DNA of 21,324 nt from Candidatus Hydrogenedentes bacterium CG07_land_8_20_14_0_80_42_17 (GCA_002780065.1 PEWQ01000125.1:1-21324), one strand, 5' to 3'. Positions 8,155 through 15,394 are shown, counted from the first letter of the stretch. Notes: generated by a model not told the origin, from the sequence alone. Made by a program: numbers and translations.

Positions 8155-8954
8155 ATATTAATCTTGAAAATAATTTACCGATCACATTTATTGCAGGGCC
8201 ATGTCTTATAGAACCGAATGTCTTTGAGATTGCTAAACGCCTTAAAGAAATATCTGATCGAAAAAAAATAAAGCTCATATTCAAAGCGTCTTACGACAAA
8301 GCCAACCGGCAATCTTTGAGTTCACCGCGTGGTGGCGGAATCAAAAAGGGATTGGAGATACTGCTTGAAATAAAAAAAGAATTTGGACTCCCAATTCTAA
8401 CAGATATTCATCATCCTGAAGAGGCGGATGAAGCCGCCAAAGTTGCCGACTGTCTTCAAATTCCCGCATTCCTTTGCAGGCAAACAGATCTCGTCATAGC
8501 GGCGGCAAAAACAGGAAAGGCAATCAACATTAAAAAGGGTCAGTTTCTCGCTCCGCAACAGATGAAGTCTATTGTCGAAAAAGCGGCCGAGTCCGGGGCA
8601 CGTGATGTTATCGTTACCGAACGCGGAACTTGTTTCGGGTACGGAGATTTAATCTTCGACCCTAGATCGATTGAAATCATGAAAGAATTTGCGCCGGTTG
8701 TTCTTGATGTGACTCACGCAGTGCAGAAATCTCTGGCAGGTGATGGAAGATCAGGCGGCGATCGCCGCTTTGTTCCGGCGCTTGCTCGAGCCGGAACTGC
8801 TTTGGGGCTTGCCGGAATTTTTATTGAAACTCATTCGGACCCGCAAAATGCGCTTTCAGATCGAGACACTCAATGGCCGCTCGATGATTTTGAAAAACTC
8901 TGCGATGAAATTGTAATGCTCGATGAAGTGATAAAAAGGAAAAAAAATGAATAA
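8139..8954 (+). CDS. kdsA: 3-deoxy-D-manno-octulosonate 8-phosphate synthase (metal-dependent class)
   Basis: Condenses PEP with arabinose 5-phosphate to Kdo8P for LPS. It has 271 residues. Motifs seen: FIAGPCLIEP, FKASYDKANRQSLSSPRGGG, LTDIHHPEEA, INIKKGQFLAPQQM, TERGTCFGYGDLIFDPRS and VLDVTHAVQ. Cys22 occupies the position where metal-independent enzymes such as E. coli KdsA have Asn. His193, Glu230 and Asp241 show the same spacing as the other metal ligands in Aquifex KdsA (His185, Glu222, Asp233). It should therefore belong to the metal-dependent class. GGAAGG precedes the ATG inside the end of cysS. It overlaps kdsD by 8 bases; KdsD makes its substrate, so the two steps are linked. Confidence 0.95.
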   Translation: MAKILNINLENNLPITFIAGPCLIEPNVFEIAKRLKEISDRKKIKLIFKASYDKANRQSLSSPRGGGIKKGLEILLEIKKEFGLPILTDIHHPEEADEAAKVADCLQIPAFLCRQTDLVIAAAKTGKAINIKKGQFLAPQQMKSIVEKAAESGARDVIVTERGTCFGYGDLIFDPRSIEIMKEFAPVVLDVTHAVQKSLAGDGRSGGDRRFVPALARAGTALGLAGIFIETHSDPQNALSDRDTQWPLDDFEKLCDEIVMLDEVIKRKKNE

Positions 8955-9915
8955 TAAAATACTTGAAGATGCAAAAAAGGTTTTCGATATCGAGATATCT
9001 GCGCTGAAAGGAGTCGCATCTTCGCTTGACGAAAATTTTGTTAAAGTTATCTCTGCGATTGAAGCTAGAGAAGGCAAGGTTATTGTCACAGGACTCGGAA
9101 AATCCGGAGCTGTCGGCAGAAAGATTGCGGCAACGCTCTCTTCGACTGGAACTCCAACAGTCTTTATTCATGCGGCTGAAGGCCTCCACGGCGATTTGGG
9201 CATTATAGACAAAAAAGATATTGTCATCGCAATTTCATACTCCGGAGAAACGAATGAGCTTTCTCTTCTTATTCCGGCAATAAAAAGGCTTGGAGTCAAA
9301 CTCATAGCGATAACCGGTAAATTAGATTCAACTCTAGGCCGAGCCGCGGATATCTCACTTTCTGTGAATATAGATAAAGAAGCATGTCCGCTTGGGCTTG
9401 CGCCAACCTCGTCTACTACTGCAATTCTTGTAATGGGCGATGCTCTTGCTGTGGCTCTTTACCGCGCAAAAAACTTCACTGCCGAGGATTTTGCGTTGAG
9501 GCATCCGGGCGGCGCGTTGGGAAGATCTCTCAAAAAAGTTTCTGAATTGATGCACAAAGGAGAAGAGATTCCCGTCTCAAATGAAGATGACTCCATGAGC
9601 GACGTAATAATTGAAATGACCAAAAAAAAGTTGGGCATGACTTGCATTGTAAATTCAAAAGGCAAATTGAAAGGTATTGTCACCGACGGCGATTTGAGAA
9701 GACTGATGCAAAAAAGACAGAATAACGCTTTGGAGTTAAAAGCATCTGAAGTGATGACAAAGTCTCCGCGAACAATTAACGAAACGGAATTTGCTGTTAA
9801 AGCTTTGACTGTAATGGAAGAAAACAAAATCACTTCTCTGGTGGTTGCGGACAAAATGCAAAGACCTGTTGGAGTTATTCACATTCACGATATTCTCCGC
9901 TCGAAGGTGGTTTAA
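8947..9915 (+). CDS. kdsD: D-arabinose 5-phosphate isomerase (KdsD/KpsF family)
   Basis: Interconverts ribulose 5-phosphate and arabinose 5-phosphate, the precursor for KdsA. It has 322 residues, the normal length. An N-terminal SIS sugar-isomerase domain (about 30-165) shows VTGLGKSGAVGRKIAATLSS, HGDLGII, ISYSGETNEL and the conserved LGLAPTSSTTAILVMGDAL, then FALRHPGGALGR. Two CBS domains follow (about 205-260 and 268-322), including GIVTDGDLRRLMQ. The gene overlaps kdsA by 8 bases. No KdsC or KdsB gene follows, which is the more common arrangement; here hemW comes next. Confidence 0.95.
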   Translation: MNNKILEDAKKVFDIEISALKGVASSLDENFVKVISAIEAREGKVIVTGLGKSGAVGRKIAATLSSTGTPTVFIHAAEGLHGDLGIIDKKDIVIAISYSGETNELSLLIPAIKRLGVKLIAITGKLDSTLGRAADISLSVNIDKEACPLGLAPTSSTTAILVMGDALAVALYRAKNFTAEDFALRHPGGALGRSLKKVSELMHKGEEIPVSNEDDSMSDVIIEMTKKKLGMTCIVNSKGKLKGIVTDGDLRRLMQKRQNNALELKASEVMTKSPRTINETEFAVKALTVMEENKITSLVVADKMQRPVGVIHIHDILRSKVV

Positions 9916-9952
9916 AGAACTGCTAATCTTGCCGGCCGGAGATAACAAGATT

Positions 9953-11062
9953 TTGTTCGACTGCTTCAAACCTCGAATAGTACCGCCTCACCTCTATATT
10001 CATATTCCATATTGCGTCACAAAATGTCCATATTGCGATTTTTATTCTGCTCCTATTGAATCGCTTCCAAATCCGGATATTTACATAGATGCCGTTCTAG
10101 ATGAACTTTCTTTTTGTATAGGTAAATTCGATACGATCTTTATTGGCGGAGGCACTCCATCTGCTATTCCTCTAAAAACTTTTGAACGACTGTTGAAGAA
10201 AATTGCAGAGCGGTTGAAAAGTGGTTATGAATGGAGCGTGGAAGCAAATCCAAAAGATGTCACATCAGAACTAGTTCGAATGTTGAAAGATTATGGAGTG
10301 AACAGGTTTTCAATCGGATTTCAATCGTCGAGCGACAACGTTTTGAAAAGATTAGGGCGACGGCATTCTCAAAAAGATAACGAATGTGCTGTTGAAACTG
10401 CTGTGAATGCCGGTTTTGAAAAAATATCAGGCGATATAATATTCGGACTCCCCAATGACGAGCTCGAGAAGACTCTGGATTTCTTTTTGCAAAATAATAT
10501 TTCGCATCTTTCAGCATACGAACTTCACGTTGAAGGTAATTCGAGATGGAATATTGACGGATATGATCCTTCTGTTTCAGACGAAGAAAAAATGAAGTGT
10601 ATGGAAAAGACTATTTTTATTCTTGAAGAGCGAGGAATCATGCGCTACGAGATTTCTAATTTTGCAAAGCCGGGCTTTGAGTGCCGAAGCCATATAAATG
10701 TTTGGAGCTCAGGCGAATATGTTGGAATTGGAGCAGGCGCTCACGGCTTTGAACAGGGGATACGATACGTTCATTTGCCGAACACGAAAGAGTATGTTGA
10801 AAATAAAATAGTCGAATATGAAGACTCAAATAAACTTAAAGAAAATGCTATTGCCATGGAGACAATGATGCTCGGAATGAGAATGATTAGAGGAATAGAT
10901 ATCGAGAAGCTTTCGCCATTGCGAAAAAATGCGCTGATGAATCGTAAAAATATTCTCGATAGTCTTACAGCGGACGGATTGATCGAAATATTCGGCTCAA
11001 TAATAAAACCGACTTCACGCGGACTGCTTTTCGTTAACGAAATTGCATTACGATTCGCGTAA
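9953..11062 (+). CDS. hemW: HemW-like radical SAM protein (putative heme chaperone)
   Basis: A 369-residue radical SAM protein. The cluster motif is CVTKCPYCDFYS (CX3CX2C followed by DF), as in HemW rather than true HemN. FIGGGTPSAIP, VEANPKDVT, NRFSIGFQSS, RRHS, RYEISNFAKPG and GIGAGAHGF are family hallmarks, and a HemN_C-like winged-helix end starts near MMLGMRMIRGIDI. HemW proteins bind heme and are thought to insert it into respiratory proteins; they are often mislabelled coproporphyrinogen dehydrogenase. No ATG suits the start. I chose the TTG at 9953 because GGAG lies 11 bases before it and the length then matches the family; TTG at 9929 or an ATG inside kdsD (9845) are alternatives. 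Confidence 0.9.
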   Translation: MFDCFKPRIVPPHLYIHIPYCVTKCPYCDFYSAPIESLPNPDIYIDAVLDELSFCIGKFDTIFIGGGTPSAIPLKTFERLLKKIAERLKSGYEWSVEANPKDVTSELVRMLKDYGVNRFSIGFQSSSDNVLKRLGRRHSQKDNECAVETAVNAGFEKISGDIIFGLPNDELEKTLDFFLQNNISHLSAYELHVEGNSRWNIDGYDPSVSDEEKMKCMEKTIFILEERGIMRYEISNFAKPGFECRSHINVWSSGEYVGIGAGAHGFEQGIRYVHLPNTKEYVENKIVEYEDSNKLKENAIAMETMMLGMRMIRGIDIEKLSPLRKNALMNRKNILDSLTADGLIEIFGSIIKPTSRGLLFVNEIALRFA

Positions 11063-11112
11063 ATCACTAATCACTGTATAATGAAAATTGCCTCCAACAA
11101 AGGGAATGAATA

Positions 11113-11145
11113 ATGAACCTCGATTTTTTCGGAAAACTCCAGTAA
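11113..11145 (+). CDS. Possible ten-codon upstream reading frame before the EndoQ-like gene
   Basis: The frame encodes MNLDFFGKLQ. It has an AAAGGG eight bases before its ATG and stops 9 bases before the ATG at 11155, which itself lacks any ribosome-binding site. This fits termination-reinitiation coupling or a leader peptide. A TATAAT at 11077-11082 could be the -10 box of a local promoter, though no good -35 box is present. Short frames occur by chance, so this is tentative. Confidence 0.25.
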   Translation: MNLDFFGKLQ

Positions 11146-11154
11146 TCTTTCATA

Positions 11155-12387
11155 ATGACATTTATTGCCGATTTGCATATACATTCGAAATATTCGCGCG
11201 CTACTGCCAGAAATCTCGATCTTGAAATTATAGCCGGTTGGGCTATCAAAAAAGGAATCGACTTGGTTGCTACAGGTGATTTTACTCATCCAAAATGGTT
11301 TAACGAACTCAAAGAAAAACTTGTCTCTGCTGAAGAAGGTTTTTTTAAACTGAAAGATAAAAAGAATTCCAAAATTCGTTTCTGTTTATCTGTCGAAATT
11401 TCATCGATATACAAAAGCGAAGCTTTAGACGGTTCCGATCCTGCTCAGGCAAAAGTTAGAAGAGTTCACAATCTGATATTTCTTCCGTCGCTAGAAGATG
11501 CAGAGAAGTTTAATAAGAAACTTGGAAAGATCGGCAACATCAAATCTGACGGAAGACCCATTCTCGGGCTTAGTTCTAGAGCTCTATTAGAAATTCTTCT
11601 TGAAACAGCGCCGGACGGTTTTCTCATTCCGGCTCATATCTGGACTCCACACTTTTCGGTGCTCGGCGCGCAATCCGGTTTTGACTCCGTCGAAGCATGT
11701 TTTGGTGACCTTACTCAATATATTTTTGCTCTTGAAACAGGTTTATCCGCCGACCCGCCCATGTGCCGGCGACTCAGTATGCTTGACCGATATTCACTCG
11801 TTTCCAACTCTGATGCTCATTCTCCGGCAAATCTTGGCAGGGAAGCGAATATCTTCTCGTGCAACTTTAATTTTTCCTCGATGAAAAAAGCATTGATGTC
11901 CGGAAAAGGTTTTGAAGGAACAATCGAGTTTTTTCCGGAAGAGGGAAAATACCATCTTGATGGCCATCGCAATTGCGAGCGTAGCATGACACCTCATGAA
12001 ACAATTGCTGCCGACGGCCTATGCCCTGATTGCGGCAGAAAAGTCACTATCGGAGTTCTTCACAGAGTCGAGACTTTGGCGGACAGAGCAGAAGGCATGC
12101 AGTGCAAAAATCCAAAGCCATTTATCAGAGCTGTTCCTCTCGCAGAAATAGTTGGTGAAATATTAAAAGTAGGTTCGAAAAGTAAGAAAGTAGTAAAAGA
12201 GTATGAACGTCTCATCTCAGAAATAGCTCCTGAAATTGAAATTCTTACTAAAACTCCAATCGATAAAATTTCCGAAATTGCAGGCGAATCAGTTGCCGCA
12301 TCTATATCTCGAATGAGAAGAGGCAAAGCGAAAATTTTTGCCGGATACGATGGAGAATATGGAAAGATAAGTCTGCTAGCTCAATAG
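11155..12387 (+). CDS. PHP-domain protein of the EndoQ type (putative deaminated-base endonuclease)
   Basis: A 410-residue protein. The PHP metal site starts at ADLHIHSKYSRATA (His8, His10) and continues with GDFTHPKWFN (Asp42, His45), VEISSIYK (Glu81), IPAHIWTPHFSVLGAQSGFD (His161) and SNSDAHSPANLGRE (Asp220, His222). A small zinc module follows with Cys274, Cys290 and Cys293 (GLCPDCGRKVTIGVLHRVE), then a helical end with IAGESVAASISRMRRGKAKIF. This architecture is that of archaeal endonuclease Q, which nicks 5' of uracil, hypoxanthine, xanthine and AP sites, and of its scattered bacterial relatives. I infer a DNA-repair role from the family. It follows hemW by 92 bases and ends before a strong terminator. 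The long form with the zinc module argues against a histidinol-phosphatase. Confidence 0.82.
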   Translation: MTFIADLHIHSKYSRATARNLDLEIIAGWAIKKGIDLVATGDFTHPKWFNELKEKLVSAEEGFFKLKDKKNSKIRFCLSVEISSIYKSEALDGSDPAQAKVRRVHNLIFLPSLEDAEKFNKKLGKIGNIKSDGRPILGLSSRALLEILLETAPDGFLIPAHIWTPHFSVLGAQSGFDSVEACFGDLTQYIFALETGLSADPPMCRRLSMLDRYSLVSNSDAHSPANLGREANIFSCNFNFSSMKKALMSGKGFEGTIEFFPEEGKYHLDGHRNCERSMTPHETIAADGLCPDCGRKVTIGVLHRVETLADRAEGMQCKNPKPFIRAVPLAEIVGEILKVGSKSKKVVKEYERLISEIAPEIEILTKTPIDKISEIAGESVAASISRMRRGKAKIFAGYDGEYGKISLLAQ

Positions 12388-12447
12388 TTTTTTTTTAGTG
12401 AGCTAAATTGTTAATTTGAAAATAAAGTAGTTATGTAAGTTTTCCAC

Positions 12448-12481
12448 AGCTTTTCTCTATTGAGAAAAGCTAAGTTTTTTT
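12448..12481 (+). terminator. Intrinsic terminator after the EndoQ-like gene
   Basis: A perfect 10-base stem, agcttttctc (12448-12457) and gagaaaagct (12462-12471), closes a tatt loop and is followed by aag and seven T residues (12475-12481). It lies 61 bases after the EndoQ-like stop codon and ends the transcript from the carD-hemW cluster or from a local promoter. Confidence 0.85.
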
Positions 12482-12548
12482 CTTAAAAAAGAATGTTGCA
12501 TTAGTTATAAATTGATGCCATAATATTTAAACACTATAAATGACATGT

Positions 12549-12611
12549 ACGCCCGGTTGAACAAATGCGGCATTACCTGCCCCCCCTCAGGTGCCTCAAA
12601 TCGCCGGGCGT
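12549..12611 (+). ncRNA. Candidate structured RNA element
   Basis: A compact GC-rich element stands in a very AT-rich spacer. ACGCCCGG (12549-12556) pairs perfectly with CCGGGCGT (12604-12611). Inside, GGC (12569-12571) pairs with GCC (12593-12595) and, past an ATT bulge, ACCTG (12575-12579) pairs with CAGGT (12588-12592). The 8-base loop contains seven consecutive C residues. The single-stranded segments ttgaacaaat and tcaaatcg flank the inner helix. No T-run follows. I could not match it to a known riboswitch or ribozyme class. It lies 79 bases before the HNH gene, so it may be that gene's leader or an independent small RNA. Confidence 0.5.
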
Positions 12612-12689
12612 TAATTTTTAAGTCACAGAAATAGGAAACGCTCCATTTCTTTCTTGCGTATCAGTCATCATTTATCTAACATCTATTTT

Positions 12690-13283
12690 ATGGATACTCT
12701 AGTTCTGAATAAAAACTTTTTTGCTATTCAAATTACTAATTGGAAGCGAGCACTTTCTCTGCTTTACCTAGGGCATGCCGCTGCAGTCGACGAAGAGTAT
12801 CGGCTTTATGATTTTGAATCGTGGAGAGAAGTAGCAGATTCCATGACCAAATGCGCTCACGGTGCGATCATTACTCCTAATTTCAGCATTCCAATTCCTG
12901 ACGTTATTTCTTTAAGACTTTACAGCAAGCTTCCACCGATGACGATTAAGTTTACGAGACGCAACATTTACGAGCATTACGATTTCAGATGCTGTTACTG
13001 TGGAACTCGCTTTTCGTCTGATCAGCTTAATCTCGAACATATTATTCCGCGTTCACGTGGCGGAAAATCAGATTGGGAAAATGTGGTAACTGCTTGTATC
13101 GAATGTAATACCAGAAAAGCAAACAGACTTCCTCACGAAGCAGGAATGGCTTTGAGAATTAAACCTTCCAAACCGGGATGGAGAGGTCCTGATTCACTTC
13201 TGATGAGGTCGGGAATAAAAATCAGAGCTTCATGGCAGAGGTTCATTGATACCTGCTACTGGGATGGCGAATTAAAGATTTAG
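12690..13283 (+). CDS. HNH-family endonuclease
   Basis: A 197-residue protein starting at MDTLVLNKNFFAIQIT; a TTG at 12654 would add 12 residues unlike the family. The N-terminal 85 residues carry the conserved strand-helix pattern of this stand-alone family (WKRALSLLYLGHAAAVDEEY, ITPNFSIPIPDVISL). The HNH module is at about 91-146: RNIYEHYDFRCCYCG with Cys101 and Cys104, LNLEHIIPRSRGG with His117, WENVVTACIECNTRKANR with Asn131, Cys136 and Cys139. The four cysteines form the zinc knuckle and His117 is the expected general base. Similar single-gene HNH proteins are common in bacteria without phage context and their role is unclear. No clear Shine-Dalgarno sequence is seen. The metallopeptidase gene starts 16 bases downstream. 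Confidence 0.88.
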   Translation: MDTLVLNKNFFAIQITNWKRALSLLYLGHAAAVDEEYRLYDFESWREVADSMTKCAHGAIITPNFSIPIPDVISLRLYSKLPPMTIKFTRRNIYEHYDFRCCYCGTRFSSDQLNLEHIIPRSRGGKSDWENVVTACIECNTRKANRLPHEAGMALRIKPSKPGWRGPDSLLMRSGIKIRASWQRFIDTCYWDGELKI

Positions 13284-13299
13284 TTAAGGAAGAGGAGTT

Positions 13300-13701
13300 T
13301 TGTTTATTATTTCCGAAAATATTTACGAACAATTAATACAAGACGGCAAAAAAGCTCTGCCACGCGAAGCCGTAGGATTAATTTTTGGCCGAAAAGAAGG
13401 AACCTCGGAGATTACTGAATCCTATGTTGCGGCTGAAAATATATCCAGTTCTCAAAGCTCATTCGAGTTCGATAAAAAATTTTTCGAAACTGCAATTGCT
13501 TCTGCCGGTTCGTCTTTGATTGCATTGTTTCACACTCATCCGAACGATCTTCCTATTCCAAGCAGGAAAGATATAGATGGAATCGGAGATTGGACGCATT
13601 TAAAACATTTGATACTCTCATTCTACGGTGAGCCAAAACTCAAGGTGTGGGGAATATTTAACAGTCAGATTGTGCCTGAACCTTGGCGAATTGCAAAATA
13701 A
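13300..13701 (+). CDS. JAMM/MPN-family (M67) metallopeptidase
   Basis: A 133-residue single-domain zinc peptidase. The complete JAMM motif is present: Glu23 in REAVGLIFG, His78 and His80 in LFHTHP, then exactly seven residues, Ser88, two residues and Asp91. Bacterial stand-alone members cleave isopeptide or C-terminal bonds of ubiquitin-like sulfur carriers, or act in cysteine and cofactor pathways; no carrier gene is in the window. The start is a TTG preceded by AAGGAAGAGGAG, with AAGGA at a spacing of 9. It lies between the HNH gene and apt with short gaps, so an operon is likely, but the three products have no obvious common function. Confidence 0.88.
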   Translation: MFIISENIYEQLIQDGKKALPREAVGLIFGRKEGTSEITESYVAAENISSSQSSFEFDKKFFETAIASAGSSLIALFHTHPNDLPIPSRKDIDGIGDWTHLKHLILSFYGEPKLKVWGIFNSQIVPEPWRIAK

Positions 13702-13713
13702 AAGGAGGAAATA

Positions 13714-14238
13714 ATGAATCTCAAATCATATATTCGAGATGTGCCGAACTTTCCGAAGCCGGGAATAGTTTTCAAAGACATCACGACTCTAGTCGGCAAT
13801 CCAGCCGCATTCAAATATGTAATAGACAAATGGAAGAACGAATACGAATCTGCAGACTTGTCAGCGATTGTGGGAATCGAGTCTCGAGGATTCATCTTTG
13901 GAGCTCCGCTTGCTGAACAACTTAATCTTCCATTTGTGCCTGCCAGAAAACCAGGCAAACTACCGTGGAAAACAATCAAAGAAGAGTATGAACTGGAATA
14001 CGGAACAGATGCCATAGAGCTACACGAAGATGCAGTGAAGCAAGGCTCTAGAGTACTAATTGTAGACGATCTTTTAGCGACCGGCGGGACAGCTCTTGCC
14101 GCGGCGAAGTTGATTAATAAACTCGGTGGAATAGTTCATGCACTGGTTTTTGTAATTGAATTAGGATTTCTAGGTGCTCGCGATGGAAAACTTAAAGGCT
14201 ATAAGGTCGACTCTTTAGTGAATTACGATTCAGAATAG
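13714..14238 (+). CDS. apt: Adenine phosphoribosyltransferase
   Basis: Salvages adenine to AMP with PRPP in the cytoplasm. It has 174 residues, the usual length. The N-terminus IRDVPNFPKPGIVFKDITTL is typical of Apt, followed by IVGIESRGFIFGAPLA, FVPARKPGKLPW (flexible catalytic loop) and the PRPP-binding motif VLIVDDLLATGGT (114-126). A strong AAAGGAGGAAATA precedes the ATG. It starts 12 bases after the JAMM peptidase. The stretch after its stop contains a sigma-70-like promoter for the next operon and no obvious terminator. Confidence 0.96.
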   Translation: MNLKSYIRDVPNFPKPGIVFKDITTLVGNPAAFKYVIDKWKNEYESADLSAIVGIESRGFIFGAPLAEQLNLPFVPARKPGKLPWKTIKEEYELEYGTDAIELHEDAVKQGSRVLIVDDLLATGGTALAAAKLINKLGGIVHALVFVIELGFLGARDGKLKGYKVDSLVNYDSE

Positions 14239-14265
14239 ACGGCAAAAATTCTTGAACGATTTTTT

Positions 14266-14295
14266 TTGACAAAAGCAATTCAAATAGAATATAGT
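14266..14295 (+). promoter_or_regulatory. Sigma-70-type promoter for the second carD operon
   Basis: A perfect -35 hexamer TTGACA (14266-14271) and TATAGT (14290-14295, one mismatch to TATAAT) are separated by 18 bases. The start of transcription would fall near 14302, giving a leader of about 74 bases that contains the hairpin at 14341-14366. Confidence 0.65.
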
Positions 14296-14340
14296 TCTTT
14301 TCTAGTGAGAATTTTTTATAAATAATTAACTGTCCGGACT

Positions 14341-14366
14341 TTCATAGATCCGGGCGGATCTATGAA
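14341..14366 (+). promoter_or_regulatory. Perfect hairpin abutting the ribosome-binding site of the second carD
   Basis: TTCATAGATCC (14341-14351) and GGATCTATGAA (14356-14366) pair perfectly around a GGGC loop. The last stem bases GAA run directly into the Shine-Dalgarno sequence GAAGGGA (14364-14370), and the ATG is at 14376. A small palindrome GTCCGGAC lies just upstream (14332-14339). There is no T-run, so this is not a terminator; control of translation or mRNA stability, or a DNA operator, is more likely. Confidence 0.55.
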
Positions 14367-14375
14367 GGGAAGCGT

Positions 14376-14888
14376 ATGAATTTCAATATTGGTGATCAAG
14401 TAGTGCACCCTGTGCATGGCTTAGGTTGCGTCAAAGATATTCGGGAGACCTCAATACTTGGCGAGTCTGTAAAAGTTTATGTGATCTCGACCAAGAAGAT
14501 GGAACTCCAGATTCCGCTCGAAAAGGCCCGAGGGCTAGGAGTCCGAGCGGTTGCAACCCCGGAGCAAGCTGAAACAATGTTGAAGATAATCAGGTCGCCG
14601 GCAAAGGAGGATCCGTTCACTGCAAACGAAGGCTGGTATGAACGGGGAGAAGAGTTAAAAAAAAGAATTAGAGAAGGCGAAGCCGAGGATCTAGCCGAGA
14701 TTGTAAGAGATCTCGATAAAAACTCCAAAATTTATGAATTGAACATTAAAGAAAAAGAAATATTGATTCAGACAAAAGAACTTGTGATTCAGGAATTGAC
14801 TTATGCGCTTGGAATTCCTAAATCAAAAGTTATCGAAAAAGTTGAAGATGCCTTGAAGGCCAATTTGAAAAAGAAGGTGACAAGATGA
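14376..14888 (+). CDS. CarD/CdnL-family transcription factor (short form)
   Basis: A 170-residue standard-size CarD/CdnL protein. Residues 1-65 are the RNAP-beta interacting Tudor-like domain (MNFNIGDQVVHPVHGLGCVKDI, then LQIPLEKARGLGVRAV). Residues about 80-165 are the helical DNA-binding domain (RGEELKKRIREGEAEDLAEI, VIQELTYALGIPKS). It has no basic tail, in contrast to the paralogue at 3913-4659. A GAAGGGAAG lies just before the ATG, next to a strong hairpin. It overlaps the following TPR gene by 4 bases. By family it should stabilise RNAP open complexes and be the housekeeping copy of the two; that division of labour is inferred. Confidence 0.93.
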   Translation: MNFNIGDQVVHPVHGLGCVKDIRETSILGESVKVYVISTKKMELQIPLEKARGLGVRAVATPEQAETMLKIIRSPAKEDPFTANEGWYERGEELKKRIREGEAEDLAEIVRDLDKNSKIYELNIKEKEILIQTKELVIQELTYALGIPKSKVIEKVEDALKANLKKKVTR

Positions 14889-15358
14889 ATTCAATAAAAG
14901 TCAGCAGATCAGGCAGAGGCGAATCTCTTTACTCAGAGCACACAGGGCGTTTTGTAAGGCTCATTCTTGAAAAGCCGGAACAGGCTCTGGAAGAATACGG
15001 ATTCAACTTCGTATATTCTATTGATGAATCTGACAGCGCGGCTTTTTTGAAAAATATCGGCATAGCATCAGACTCTTGGCGGCAGAGATTTCTCGAAGCT
15101 GTTGCTCTTCATAGGCGCGGCGAGTTAAAAAATGCTGAAAAGGTTTATAAGGAACTGCTTTCTGAAGATGGAAAGCACAAAGAGATAGAGTACAATCTTG
15201 CGGCACTTTATTTGCAAAGTGGAGAAGAGGAGAAAGCAAAAGAGCATCTCGGCAAATTTGAAAAATTTGTTTCTTCTATAGAACCGGAAGAAAATGATGC
15301 TGTTATACTTGAAGAATTTACGCAGAGAATAAAAGAGATTAAAGAAGAATTAGAATAG
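14885..15358 (+). CDS. Small TPR-repeat protein
   Basis: A 157-residue soluble protein with no signal peptide. Residues about 60-125 hold two TPR-like helical pairs (FLEAVALHRRGELKNAEKVY and IEYNLAALYLQSGEEEKAKE). The N-terminal 55 residues (VRLILEKPEQALEEYGFN) are not recognised, and the C-terminal 30 are acidic and helical. Its ATG overlaps the stop of carD (ATGA), so it is made in proportion to that regulator. A protein-protein scaffold is the likely role; a link to transcription is suggested only by the coupling. Confidence 0.75.
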   Translation: MNSIKVSRSGRGESLYSEHTGRFVRLILEKPEQALEEYGFNFVYSIDESDSAAFLKNIGIASDSWRQRFLEAVALHRRGELKNAEKVYKELLSEDGKHKEIEYNLAALYLQSGEEEKAKEHLGKFEKFVSSIEPEENDAVILEEFTQRIKEIKEELE

Positions 15359-15380
15359 CAAATTTTATTTAAAATGTTCA

Positions 15381-15394
15381 GCCCTTACGAGGGC
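15381..15394 (+). promoter_or_regulatory. Small hairpin in the rpsU leader
   Basis: GCCCT (15381-15385) pairs with AGGGC (15390-15394) around a TACG tetraloop that resembles the stable UNCG class. It lies 32 bases before the rpsU start codon. With no T-run after it, it may be a leader element rather than a terminator. Confidence 0.35.

Noticed and set aside
9459-9854. 131-codon minus-strand frame
   Set aside because: It is antisense to the CBS part of kdsD, which is a clear family member; no supporting signals.
9953-11062. Oxygen-independent coproporphyrinogen dehydrogenase (HemN)
   Set aside because: The CX3CX2C-DF motif and about 370 residues fit HemW, not the longer HemN.
12549-12611. 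Intrinsic terminator or known riboswitch (ZTP, preQ1, fluoride, guanidine)
   Set aside because: No T-run follows and the conserved bases of those aptamers are not present.
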